NCBI RefSeq assembly: GCF_902810435.1
Contig: NZ_LR778174.1
Location: 186,001-250,000, forward strand
Length of the DNA: 64,000 bases
From: Veillonella parvula
GTDB lineage: Bacteria > Bacillota > Negativicutes > Veillonellales > Veillonellaceae
Direction of reading: 5' to 3'
In this document: piece after piece, positions 51,748 through 60,205 of the stretch
Numbering within the stretch: position 1 is the first letter of the stretch
How the letters are laid out: each line of letters opens with the position of its first letter
Translations under genes and position numbers: made by a program
Notes under the pieces: generated by a model
Told to the model about the DNA's origin: nothing
Database searches by the model: none
What the model saw: the letters and a program-made list of their open reading frames with translations, nothing else

Positions 51748-52758
51748 ATGATTAAAGACGCATTATATGCAGTAACGCATGGTCAGGATTTATCTTACGA
51801 CCTTGCTAAAGATACAATGAACAAAATTATGAGCGGCGATGTAGCCGAGGTTCCTATGGCTGGTTTCTTATGCGCCCTTGCAGCGAAAGGCCCAACTGTA
51901 GATGAGGTTACGGCGTTTGCTGAGGTTATGCGCGAGAAGGCTGGTTCTGTGCCTCATGAAGGTACAGTTGTAGAAATCGTAGGTACTGGCGGTGATGAGG
52001 CTAATACTTTTAATATTTCTACGACTTCTGGCTTTATCATTTCTGCAGCAGGTATTCCTGTAGCGAAACATGGTAACCGCAGTGTATCTAGTAAATGTGG
52101 TGCTGCAGATTTAATTGAAGCGTTGGGCGCTAAATTAGAGCTTAACGGCGAGCAAAACGAAGCGGTTCTTAACAAAGCCAATATGTGCTTTATGTTTGCT
52201 CCTGTATATCACCAAGCTATGAAGTATGCAGGTCCTGTACGTAAGGCGTTGGGCGTTCGTACGGTGTTCAATATCCTAGGACCGTTGGCAAACCCTGCAG
52301 GCGCAACTGTGGAGTTGATGGGTGTGTACGATAAATCTCTGGTAGAACCGTTGGCTCGCGTATTGGCTAATCTTGGTGTTAAACGCGGTGCCGTGGTACA
52401 TGGCTTCGACGGTCTAGATGAGATTACAGCTACCAACAAAACGTACGTATGCGAAATTAATAATGGTACTTTCACAAATTACGAATTCGATCCTAAGGAA
52501 TATGGTTTCGAATACGCTGATAAAACTGAGCTTGAAGGCGGCGACGCAACAGTAAATGCTGAGATTACACGCCGCGTTCTCGGTGGTGAGCAAGGCGGTA
52601 AACGTACCGCAGTTCTTCTCAATGCTGGCATGGCGATTTACCTTGCAAAAGATGGCATTACATTAGCAGAGGGCATTGAAGAGGCGAAACATATGATCGA
52701 CTCTGGCAAGGCGCTTGCTACAATGGAACAGTTTGTGAAAGCAACCCACGAGGTGTAA
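51748..52758 (+). CDS. trpD: anthranilate phosphoribosyltransferase
   Basis: TrpD joins anthranilate to PRPP. The 336-residue protein shows the PRPP-binding motif VGTGGDEANTFNIST, the anthranilate-site KHGNRSVSSKCGAADLIEAL, and NILGPLANPAGA with HGFDGLDEI. AAAAGGAG at 51733-51740 serves ATG 51748 and directly touches palindromic element B, whose 3' arm could affect access to this site. It runs into trpCF four bases later. Confidence 0.96.
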   Translation: MIKDALYAVTHGQDLSYDLAKDTMNKIMSGDVAEVPMAGFLCALAAKGPTVDEVTAFAEVMREKAGSVPHEGTVVEIVGTGGDEANTFNISTTSGFIISAAGIPVAKHGNRSVSSKCGAADLIEALGAKLELNGEQNEAVLNKANMCFMFAPVYHQAMKYAGPVRKALGVRTVFNILGPLANPAGATVELMGVYDKSLVEPLARVLANLGVKRGAVVHGFDGLDEITATNKTYVCEINNGTFTNYEFDPKEYGFEYADKTELEGGDATVNAEITRRVLGGEQGGKRTAVLLNAGMAIYLAKDGITLAEGIEEAKHMIDSGKALATMEQFVKATHEV

Positions 52759-52761
52759 CCA

Positions 52762-54234
52762 TTGATTTTAGATAAGATTATAGAGGCGACCAAAATTCGG
52801 GTAGTCCAAGAAAAACAGGTGGAATCTCCAGAGTCTGTGAAAGCAGCGGCTTTAGCCTTACCATCTGATACAGGATTTCCTTTTGAAGCAGCCCTTCGTC
52901 AACAAGACTTCAACTTCATTTGCGAAGTAAAGAAGGCATCTCCATCAAAAGGCATCATCGCTGAGCACTTCCCATATTTAGACATCGCCAAAGAATATGA
53001 AGTGGCTGGTGCTGCGGCTATCTCTGTTTTGACGGAGCCAGATTTCTTTAAGGGTGATAAAAAATATTTGCAAGAAATTGCAAGCACCGTAAAAATTCCT
53101 GTGCTTCGTAAAGACTTTATCATCGATGAATACCAAATCTACCAAGCAAAGGTATGGGGCGCTAGTGCAATCCTATTAATCTGTGCATGCCTCGATGTGC
53201 CTACGCTGACAAAGTTCCGTGAATTAGCAGATTCTCTTGGCTTATCCTCTTTGGTAGAGGCCCATGATGAACATGAGGTACAAATGGCTATCGATTGCGG
53301 TGCCCGCATTATTGGCGTTAACAATCGTAATCTCAAGGACTTCACTGTAGATGTACAAAATAGTGTGCGCTTGCGTAATCTCGTGCAAGACGATGTAATC
53401 TTCGTATCTGAAAGTGGACTTGAAACGCCAGAGGACATCCAAGTATTGCGGGATAACAATATCGGAGTAGCCTTGATGGGGGAAACCTTCATGCGTTCCC
53501 CTAACAAGGTGGAAAAACTGGCATATCTCTATGGTTCAACCTATTACACACCAAAGGTTAAAATGTGTGGTATCTCCAAGGTTGAAACAATCCCTGCTGT
53601 AGTAGAGGCAAAACCAGACTACATGGGCCTTGTATTTGCACCAAGTAAACGACAAGTCACTGTAGACCAAGCAAAAACCTTAGTTGAAGAACTACATAAA
53701 CAATACGCAAATCGATATAACAGAGACGCAGAACAATGCAGTAATCAGATACTTATACATCAAGAATTTATTAAAACGGTAGGCATTTTTGTCAATGAAA
53801 CGCTAGATAATCTCGTTACGATTGCCACAGAAGTAAATCTTGATGCGGTGCAATTGCACGGTGATGAAGATGAAGCTTTCATCCAATCCTTAAAAGAACG
53901 TACTAATGTAGAGGTTTGGAAGGCTGTTCAAATCCGTAGTGCTGCAGATGCAGAGGCGTGGATCGATAGCAGAGCAGATATGCTCTTGTTTGATGCATAT
54001 CACAAAGACGAGCGGGGCGGTATGGGTGAAGTATTCGACTGGTCCTCGTTAGATGAGTTTGAACGACCGTTTATGCTCGCTGGTGGTATCGATAGCACCA
54101 ATGTGGCGCGTGCCATTCGTACGGTTCGACCGTACGGCATCGATATCAGTAGCGGCATTGAAACAGAAGGCGTGAAGGACGATGAGAAGATAAAAGCTTT
54201 CACTAACATTGTGAGAACAATAGCAATGCCATAG
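52762..54234 (+). CDS. trpCF: fused indole-3-glycerol-phosphate synthase and phosphoribosylanthranilate isomerase
   Basis: This 490-residue two-domain protein carries both steps between TrpD and TrpA. Residues 1 to about 258 are TrpC, with EVKKASPSKGII, VLRKDFIIDEYQI, LVEAHDEHEV and GVNNRNL. Residues of about 265-490 are TrpF, with VKMCGISKVETI (catalytic Cys), VQLHGDED and AGGIDSTNV. An insertion of roughly 20-25 residues (QYANRYNRDAEQCSNQILIH) lies between the first and second strands of the TrpF barrel and looks unconserved. The start is TTG 52762 with GAGGTG upstream. The fusion order C-F is as in enterobacteria. Confidence 0.94.
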   Translation: MILDKIIEATKIRVVQEKQVESPESVKAAALALPSDTGFPFEAALRQQDFNFICEVKKASPSKGIIAEHFPYLDIAKEYEVAGAAAISVLTEPDFFKGDKKYLQEIASTVKIPVLRKDFIIDEYQIYQAKVWGASAILLICACLDVPTLTKFRELADSLGLSSLVEAHDEHEVQMAIDCGARIIGVNNRNLKDFTVDVQNSVRLRNLVQDDVIFVSESGLETPEDIQVLRDNNIGVALMGETFMRSPNKVEKLAYLYGSTYYTPKVKMCGISKVETIPAVVEAKPDYMGLVFAPSKRQVTVDQAKTLVEELHKQYANRYNRDAEQCSNQILIHQEFIKTVGIFVNETLDNLVTIATEVNLDAVQLHGDEDEAFIQSLKERTNVEVWKAVQIRSAADAEAWIDSRADMLLFDAYHKDERGGMGEVFDWSSLDEFERPFMLAGGIDSTNVARAIRTVRPYGIDISSGIETEGVKDDEKIKAFTNIVRTIAMP

Positions 54235-54276
54235 TATGGCGTGCTAGCAGGAATGGTATATAGAAAGGTAAGTTAT

Positions 54277-55470
54277 ATGAGTGAACAAAGACATGGCTAT
54301 TTTGGCTCCTTTGGGGGTCAATTTATGCCAGAAACATTGATGAATGCAGTTATCGAATTGGAAGAGGCGTACAATAAGTACAAAGATGATCCTGATTTCG
54401 TACATGAACTTGAGGAGTTACATAAAAAATATACAGGTCGTCCATCCCTGTTATACTATGCGGACCGTATGACAAAGGACCTTGGGGGAGCCAAAATTTA
54501 TTTAAAACGTGAGGACTTAAACCATACTGGTTCTCACAAGTTGAATAACGTAATTGGCCAAATGTTATTGGCAAAACGGATGGGTAAAACACGCGTTATT
54601 GCTGAAACCGGCGCAGGTCAACACGGCGTGGCAACGGCTACTATCGCTGCATTGATGGGCATGGAATGCGAAGTATACATGGGTGCAGAGGACTGTGAAC
54701 GTCAGGCACTTAACGTATATCGTATGGAATTGCTAGGCGCTAAGGTGCATCCAGTAACAACAGGGACTAGTACATTGAAAGATGCGGTTTCCGAAGCGTT
54801 GCGCGAATGGACAAACCGCATGTCCGATACGCACTATGTATTGGGCTCCGTTATGGGTGCTCATCCATTCCCTATGATTGTACGCGATTTCCAATCTATT
54901 ATCAGCCGCGAAGCGCGTGAGCAAATCCTTGAAGCAGAAGGCAAATTACCAACAGCTGTTATGGCTTGCGTAGGCGGCGGCTCCAATGCGATGGGCATGT
55001 TCTATCACTTCATTCCAGATGAAGGTGTTCGTCTCATCGGTTGTGAAGCAGCAGGTCGTGGCATCGATACAGAGGAACATGCGGCGACAATCGCGAAGGG
55101 GTCTGTTGGTATTTTCCACGGTATGAAATCTTACTTCTGCCAAGATGAAGATGGCCAAATTGCTCCAGTATATTCTATCTCTGCAGGTCTCGATTACCCT
55201 GGTATCGGTCCTGAACATGCGTACTTGCACGATAGCGGTCGTGCTGAATATGTGCCTGTTACAGATGACGAAGCAGTAGATGCCTTTGAATATTTATCTC
55301 GCTTGGAAGGTATTATTCCTGCGATTGAAAGTGCTCATGCGGTGGCACATGCACGTAAAATTGCTCCTACTATGAGCAAGGACGACATCATTATTATTTG
55401 TTTATCTGGTCGTGGTGACAAAGACGTAGCGGCTATGGCGAAATATAGAGGGGTGGATCTTCATGAGTAA
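54277..55470 (+). CDS. trpB: tryptophan synthase beta chain
   Basis: TrpB condenses indole with serine. The 397-residue PLP protein has the start [18 protein letters not shown] lysine Lys88 in [22 protein letters not shown], and the phosphate loop [12 protein letters not shown]. Other motifs ([23 protein letters not shown]) are complete. The start at ATG 54277 (after AGAAAGG) matches the family; upstream in-frame codons from 54241 are not family-like. It overlaps trpA by eight bases. Confidence 0.97.
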   Translation: MSEQRHGYFGSFGGQFMPETLMNAVIELEEAYNKYKDDPDFVHELEELHKKYTGRPSLLYYADRMTKDLGGAKIYLKREDLNHTGSHKLNNVIGQMLLAKRMGKTRVIAETGAGQHGVATATIAALMGMECEVYMGAEDCERQALNVYRMELLGAKVHPVTTGTSTLKDAVSEALREWTNRMSDTHYVLGSVMGAHPFPMIVRDFQSIISREAREQILEAEGKLPTAVMACVGGGSNAMGMFYHFIPDEGVRLIGCEAAGRGIDTEEHAATIAKGSVGIFHGMKSYFCQDEDGQIAPVYSISAGLDYPGIGPEHAYLHDSGRAEYVPVTDDEAVDAFEYLSRLEGIIPAIESAHAVAHARKIAPTMSKDDIIIICLSGRGDKDVAAMAKYRGVDLHE

Positions 55471-56254
55471 AATTAAAGACGCTTTCACAAAGGGCAAGGC
55501 ATTCATCCCGTTCATTAGCGCTGGTGATCACGGTATTGAAAATACAGAACGTTATATTCGTATTATGGTGAAAGCCGGTGCAGACATGGTGGAAATCGGT
55601 ATTCCTTTCTCCGATCCCACAGCGGAAGGACCAGTTATCCAAGAAGCAAGTACACGCGCATTATCTACAGGCGTAAAAATCAATGATATCTTCGATATGG
55701 TGCGTCGTCTGCGTACAGGTGATGATGCGGTGACTATACCGCTCGTATTCATGACCTATTTGAATCCTATTTATGTATTTGGTCGTGAAAAATTCTTTAC
55801 CCTCTGTGAAGAGGTGGGAATCTCTGGTGTTATCGTACCAGACATGCCGTTTGAAGAAAAAGGCGAGCTCGCTAGTGTGGCTCATAAGCATGGTGTTGAA
55901 GTTGTATCCTTAATTGCGCCAACATCTGAAAACCGCATCGAAATGATCGCCAAAGACGCAGAAGGCTTTGTATACTGTGTATCCTCACTTGGCGTTACAG
56001 GTATGCGCAGTGAAATTAAGACGGATATTAAATCCATTGTTGAAATGATTCGCAAATATACGGATATCCCGGTAGCTGTTGGTTTTGGTATTTCTAAGCC
56101 AGAACAAGCGGAAGCTATGGCGCGCGTATCCGATGGAGCCATCGTAGGCTCTGCCATCGTTAAAATCGTGGCAGAACACGGTGAACATGCGGATCAAGCG
56201 TTGTTTGATTACGTACAATCCATGAAACAAGCTGTTCTAAAGGCTGGCGCATAA
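55463..56254 (+). CDS. trpA: tryptophan synthase alpha chain
   Basis: TrpA cleaves indole-3-glycerol phosphate and channels indole to TrpB. This 263-residue barrel has the signature [20 protein letters not shown] with catalytic Glu near residue 41 and Asp near 52, [19 protein letters not shown] and the phosphate-binding GFGISKPEQ. The ATG lies inside the trpB end, after GAGGGGTGG, so expression is coupled. It is the last trp gene before the terminator at 56302-56334. Confidence 0.96.
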   Translation: MSKIKDAFTKGKAFIPFISAGDHGIENTERYIRIMVKAGADMVEIGIPFSDPTAEGPVIQEASTRALSTGVKINDIFDMVRRLRTGDDAVTIPLVFMTYLNPIYVFGREKFFTLCEEVGISGVIVPDMPFEEKGELASVAHKHGVEVVSLIAPTSENRIEMIAKDAEGFVYCVSSLGVTGMRSEIKTDIKSIVEMIRKYTDIPVAVGFGISKPEQAEAMARVSDGAIVGSAIVKIVAEHGEHADQALFDYVQSMKQAVLKAGA

Positions 56255-56301
56255 CATAATAACTCATATAGCCTTGGGAAAAATTATATAGGGGATAACA
56301 T

Positions 56302-56334
56302 AAAAGGACGTTATACAATGTATAACGTCCTTTT
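56302..56334. terminator. terminator of the trp operon
   Basis: AAAAGGACGTTATAC pairs perfectly with GTATAACGTCCTTTT around AAT. It can serve the trp operon and the convergent small gene at 56396-56686. Confidence 0.93.
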
Positions 56335-56395
56335 CATTGGTTGGTTAATGTAGTTTTGTGTTTTTAGGGCTAGTAATATGTATTATGCGCAAGGC

Positions 56396-56686
56396 TTAGT
56401 CATTAGAGGATTCAGAACGTTGATGTTGTTCACTGCGTTTTGCTGTTGCATTTTTATCATGCTTTTCACGTTTAGATATTCTATGTTTTCTGTGCTTTTT
56501 CTCTTTTACTTTGTACCATGGATGAGCGCTGCTATCTACTGTGCCATCATCATTTTTTACCATGCGATGATTTTCACCGATTTTGAAGTGGTAATCTTTA
56601 GCTTGGGCTACATTGGCACCAATACCAACTGTTAAGAAGGCGCCTAAGCTGGCTAAGGCTATTGCTTTCATTAATTTAGCTTTCAT
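56396..56686 (-). CDS. small secreted basic protein of unknown function
   Basis: This 96-residue precursor has a signal peptide (MKAKLMKAIALASLGAF to NVAQA). The mature part of about 70 residues starts KDYHFKIGENHRMVKNDDG and turns into a Lys/His/Arg-rich tail (VKEKKHRKHRISKREKHDK). The start is ATG 56686, after AGGAGAT; an in-frame start at 56752 would place non-signal residues before the signal peptide. No family is recognised. The basic tail could bind LPS, nucleic acid or metal, but this is a guess. Confidence 0.65.
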   Translation of the reverse strand: MKAKLMKAIALASLGAFLTVGIGANVAQAKDYHFKIGENHRMVKNDDGTVDSSAHPWYKVKEKKHRKHRISKREKHDKNATAKRSEQHQRSESSND

Positions 56687-56849
56687 AATTATCTCCTGTA
56701 TAATTGATTGCACGAATTTTAGTTGTAAGAAATATATCTGTAGTATAGGCATATTTCATGAACAAAAAATGAATCAACTAAGTTGATAAATCATAGTATA
56801 ATAGGTATATCTATATATGTTTATTATCTAAGATTATGGTAGGAGTTTT

Positions 56850-57737
56850 ATGAAACAGAGAGTATACGAAATCCTCTATCGTGAGCTAGTGGAAAACTAT
56901 GCAAACAGTAAAGGACGTACCAATACAGCCGATTTTTGGCTCACCATAAGTGCTATATCCTTTGTATATGGCTTAATTATATGTATTACAGGTCTTGCAA
57001 CCTACATACCGTACGGATTTCTTTATGCTGTCTCTATCGGTGGCGGCGTATTATTTGTATTGTCCATCCTGTTATGCTTGCCGAAGATTATGCTAATGGC
57101 AAGACGGTTGCGAGACTCTAATAATGATCCAATGTTGATGATTTTGCTATTGGTTCCTTTTTTAGGCTGGTTTGCATTATTGTATCTATTCTGTAAGCGC
57201 ACATCGCCTGTATCTAATGAATTAGAGGAAAAACGTTCCGTATCGGGCCTCTTTATTGTGGCCATATTGGTATTAGGATGCCTAGCCACTAGTGCAGGTA
57301 GTACAATGATTAATCATAATTTTATGGTAGAAGAGACTGCTTATGCCAATTTGGAACCTAGTTCGTTAACGAAACAAGCCAATCGTCTTTTACAAAGTGA
57401 AACGGCTACAACAGAGGGGCGTACTGTGGTAAGTAATTATTATGAAGACCTCAATAAAAAGGGTTATCGTGGTGCATATCGTTATTTGAGCGCTCGTGCT
57501 ATGGAGCGATATGGTACCTTTGAACTATGGGAACAAGCCATGACTAAGGACGAGGTTCCTAAGGTGAAAGCGATACAGCTTGACTATGTTTCTCAAGACC
57601 AAGATGATGATATTGTTGTAAATTATATGGGCTTTACCGTTACCTTTGAAGATAATCTAGAGCCCCTATTAGTTCGTTTGCATAATGAAGGCAAAGGCTG
57701 GGGCATTGTTGCTATTGAAGCCGCGGAGGAGGATTAG
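56850..57737 (+). CDS. DUF805-like membrane protein with extracytoplasmic tail (first of four)
   Basis: The first 140 of 295 residues follow the DUF805 plan, with ENYANSKGRTNTADFWLTI in place of the usual GR-SRSEYWRF, helices near 30-50 and 60-80, MARRLRDSNNDPMLM, and another helix at 98-115. A fourth helix (about 133-150) leads to a hydrophilic domain (residues 160-295, YYEDLNKKGYRGAYRYLSAR) not found in the other three copies. That part resembles small NTF2-like or DUF4878-type domains only vaguely. It starts after TAGGAG and is followed three bases later by the next copy. Confidence 0.65.
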   Translation: MKQRVYEILYRELVENYANSKGRTNTADFWLTISAISFVYGLIICITGLATYIPYGFLYAVSIGGGVLFVLSILLCLPKIMLMARRLRDSNNDPMLMILLLVPFLGWFALLYLFCKRTSPVSNELEEKRSVSGLFIVAILVLGCLATSAGSTMINHNFMVEETAYANLEPSSLTKQANRLLQSETATTEGRTVVSNYYEDLNKKGYRGAYRYLSARAMERYGTFELWEQAMTKDEVPKVKAIQLDYVSQDQDDDIVVNYMGFTVTFEDNLEPLLVRLHNEGKGWGIVAIEAAEED

Positions 57738-57740
57738 GTT

Positions 57741-58310
57741 ATGTCAACCATAAATATATATGATTTGAATTATACTGATGCCTTCAAATTAGGCATTAGA
57801 AATTATGCTAATTTTAACGGCCGTGTTAGCCGTAGTGAATATTGGCGATTCGTGGCAGGCGTTACCTTGATACAAGGATTACTTGGGATTTTAGCTTTAC
57901 TTTGTAGTACCTTGGGCTTTCCTAATTATGAAACACTTATTGATAATGTTGCTGTAGGGGTATCTCTTTTCTTTATAATTCCCAATATAGCTATCACAGC
58001 GCGGCGTATGCATGATATTGGTCGGAGCGGTTGGACACAGCTAATCTCATTTATTCCTGTTATAGGCTTCTTTATATTCCTCGTTTACGAATTGCGTCGT
58101 GGCGATGAAAGAGAGAATTCATATGGTGAAAGAACCGGCTATACACCTATCACTCCTGAGATTAGCAAGGCTACAGGACTAGAAGAAACTCCATCCCGTC
58201 GTCAAGATTGGGCGATGGGGATTGCCATCTTTATTATCCAATCTATTATTATTGCCGATATCATTAGAGAGATATTATGGTATGGTATTAATGGGAATGG
58301 ATACATGTAA
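57741..58310 (+). CDS. DUF805 membrane protein (second of four)
   Basis: This 189-residue protein shows the clear DUF805 motif NYANFNGRVSRSEYWRF at residues 21-37, three to four helices, the ARRMHDIGRSGWTQLISFIP signature, and a terminal helix. DUF805 proteins are inner-membrane proteins of unknown function that may relate to envelope stress. GGAGGA inside the end of the first copy provides the ribosome binding site, so the two are coupled. The terminal AIFIIQSIIIADIIREI segment adds a helix not typical of the minimal family. Confidence 0.85.
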   Translation: MSTINIYDLNYTDAFKLGIRNYANFNGRVSRSEYWRFVAGVTLIQGLLGILALLCSTLGFPNYETLIDNVAVGVSLFFIIPNIAITARRMHDIGRSGWTQLISFIPVIGFFIFLVYELRRGDERENSYGERTGYTPITPEISKATGLEETPSRRQDWAMGIAIFIIQSIIIADIIREILWYGINGNGYM

Positions 58311-58528
58311 TAGATACCTGTATTTATTAACAATCTCATTATTTTATTTTATAAAAGTTTAACATCTCCTTTATAGACAATATAACACTTTATAGTAAAA
58401 TGAATTTCAAATGAATTTAAAAACTTAGATATTAATAAATAAAGAATATCTTAGTTGTTATATGTGTTAAGTACAGCAGGACATCGTAATCTTTGCTGAT
58501 TTCTGTTTGTAGCTAGAAGGAGTTTATT

Positions 58529-59164
58529 ATGAAATCTTGTCCCTATTGTGGACATGAAGTGTTGAAAACAGATTGTTACTGCCCAGAATGTGGGCATGTT
58601 AGTAGACCACAAATCTCGTTAGATAAATACAATCTAGGCTTGATTGAAAACTTTAAACAATGTTTGGTTTATAAATATGCTGATTTTGATGGTCGTGCAA
58701 GTCGTAGTGAATATTGGCATTTCTTGTTAGTTTATCAATTGTTGTTTGTGGCCATTCTATTTACTTGTGCTTTTTTGAGCTATATTAGTCCACTATCTAG
58801 CGTAGTAGGCGTAGGTTTTGGTTTGGTCATCCTTGTCCTCTTGTCCGTGATTATGGTTATCCCTGGCGTGGCTGTTTCAGTGCGACGTTTACACGATCAA
58901 GGCCGCTCAGGGGGCCTCGTATTTATTGGATTCATCCCTGTAATAGGGACTATTATCCTGTTGATCCTTATGGCTCTGCCTGGTGAAAGCCAACCAAATC
59001 GCTTTGGTCCCCCTACAGGTCAAGTGGTCGTAACAAAACAAATGGCCCGTGAATTAGGTCTTATTGATACTACGCCATCTATGGGACTAACAGCAGGACT
59101 ATTCTGCGCTATCTTTGTACTCTGGTTCTTGGTAGATAAACTACTTATGACTAGTGCGATGTAG
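58529..59164 (+). CDS. zinc-ribbon plus DUF805 membrane protein (third of four)
   Basis: This 211-residue protein begins with a zinc ribbon, CPYCGHEVLKTDCYCPECGH (two CxxC pairs, residues 4-23). DUF805 follows, with KYADFDGRASRSEYWHF near residues 49-65 and VRRLHDQGRSGGLVFIGFIP. Four to five helices are seen. The zinc ribbon faces the cytosol if the family topology holds. The gene is 218 bp after the second copy, with AGAAGGAG before its ATG, so it may have its own promoter. The function is unknown. Confidence 0.85.
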   Translation: MKSCPYCGHEVLKTDCYCPECGHVSRPQISLDKYNLGLIENFKQCLVYKYADFDGRASRSEYWHFLLVYQLLFVAILFTCAFLSYISPLSSVVGVGFGLVILVLLSVIMVIPGVAVSVRRLHDQGRSGGLVFIGFIPVIGTIILLILMALPGESQPNRFGPPTGQVVVTKQMARELGLIDTTPSMGLTAGLFCAIFVLWFLVDKLLMTSAM

Positions 59165-59303
59165 TTTATGATGTATCCTATAATGAAATATAAAGCATAA
59201 GTTATTCCCAAAACATATAGACATTCATTTTCAAAATCGTCAACAGTAATGATATAATATTTTCAAGAAGAATTTATTTGTTATTTCTAGAGGAGAGAAG
59301 ATT

Positions 59304-59828
59304 ATGACTGATTTGTCTATCAAAAATCTTTCGTATGTAGATAATTTTAAACATACGATTATGGGTAATTATGCTAATTTCAAAGGTCGTGCAAGCCGCA
59401 GTGAATATTGGCGTTTCTATGGTATCACAATTGTTATTGCTGGTATCTTCAATGTATTGAGTGCTCTTGTAATGGATACTGCGCTAGCAAGTGTTGTAGG
59501 TCTTATTTCCATAGTATATAATCTTGCAATTCTATTGCCTTCCATTGGTCTTGCTGCTCGTCGTTTACATGACATTGGTAAAAGTGGTTGGATGCTTTTG
59601 ATTAGCTTCATTCCATTTGGTATTATCTATGTTATTTATCTACTCGCTCAAAAGGGTGATGAAGGTGATAACCAATACGGATCTCCAATGAGCTATGAAG
59701 TAATTACTGCTGAAGAAGCCGCTCGCACTGGTCTTAAAGAAACTCCAACTGACGACATGGATCGTAAATTCATGTACGTGTGCATTGCAATTATTATTCT
59801 TGAATTAATTCTCATGAGTGCAATCTAA
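59304..59828 (+). CDS. DUF805 membrane protein (fourth of four)
   Basis: This 174-residue protein has the plain DUF805 layout: NYANFKGRASRSEYWRF near residues 21-37, two helices, AARRLHDIGKSGWMLLISFI and a last helix (YVCIAIIILELILMSAI). It shares its C-terminal ITAEEAARTGLKETP pattern with the second copy (ITPEISKATGLEETP), so these two are the closest pair. GAGGAGAG precedes the ATG. A terminator at 59845-59868 ends the set. Confidence 0.85.
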   Translation: MTDLSIKNLSYVDNFKHTIMGNYANFKGRASRSEYWRFYGITIVIAGIFNVLSALVMDTALASVVGLISIVYNLAILLPSIGLAARRLHDIGKSGWMLLISFIPFGIIYVIYLLAQKGDEGDNQYGSPMSYEVITAEEAARTGLKETPTDDMDRKFMYVCIAIIILELILMSAI

Positions 59829-59844
59829 TAATTGTATATACAAT

Positions 59845-59868
59845 AAAGCCTACGTAAGTAGGCTTTTT
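59845..59868 (+). terminator. terminator after the DUF805 genes
   Basis: AAAGCCTAC (59845-59853) pairs with GTAGGCTTT (59858-59866), loop GTAA, then T residues. Confidence 0.9.
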
Positions 59869-59918
59869 CTTTTGCTTAATAGGGGATGTAGGTTCTGTTA
59901 AATTTAGAAATGAAGTAT

Positions 59919-59948
59919 TTGACAATTTCCCCGTTTGAGTCCTATAAT
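59919..59948 (+). promoter_or_regulatory. promoter of the ileS leader
   Basis: TTGACA (59919-59924), an 18-bp spacer and TATAAT (59943-59948) are both full consensus boxes. The start site falls near 59955, just ahead of the T-box leader. Confidence 0.85.
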
Positions 59949-59954
59949 TATCTA

Positions 59955-60187
59955 TTATATGAATATTGCGTTGAAAAAGACGGCATGTCTCAGACGGATT
60001 TAGTAGAGACCAAACTCATGGGCTGAAAGGTTTGGAAATCTAGAGATTTGCGGATCACTTTGGAGCAAGCGGCAACGCCGCCGGTGAACACCGTTATATG
60101 TTTAAGTGGCTTTCACAAGTAACGAGAGTCAGTAGGGTGGTACCACGGATATGACGTCCGTCCCTTCGGGGGCGGGCGATTTTTTTA
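59955..60187 (+). promoter_or_regulatory. T-box leader specific for tRNA-Ile
   Basis: The leader contains a specifier ATC followed by A at 60054-60057, the T-box core AGGGTGGTACCACGG at 60134-60148, and a terminator GTCCGTCCC-TTCG-GGGGCGGGC (60156-60177) with a T run. It should sense uncharged tRNA-Ile and control ileS. It is about 110 bases shorter than the trp leader. Confidence 0.93.
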
Positions 60188-60205
60188 TGTAAAAGGAGCA
60201 ACAGC

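Noticed and set aside
56378-56635. Plus-strand 85-codon hydrophobic open frame
   Set aside because: It is the complement of the Lys/His-rich tail of the small secreted protein on the minus strand.
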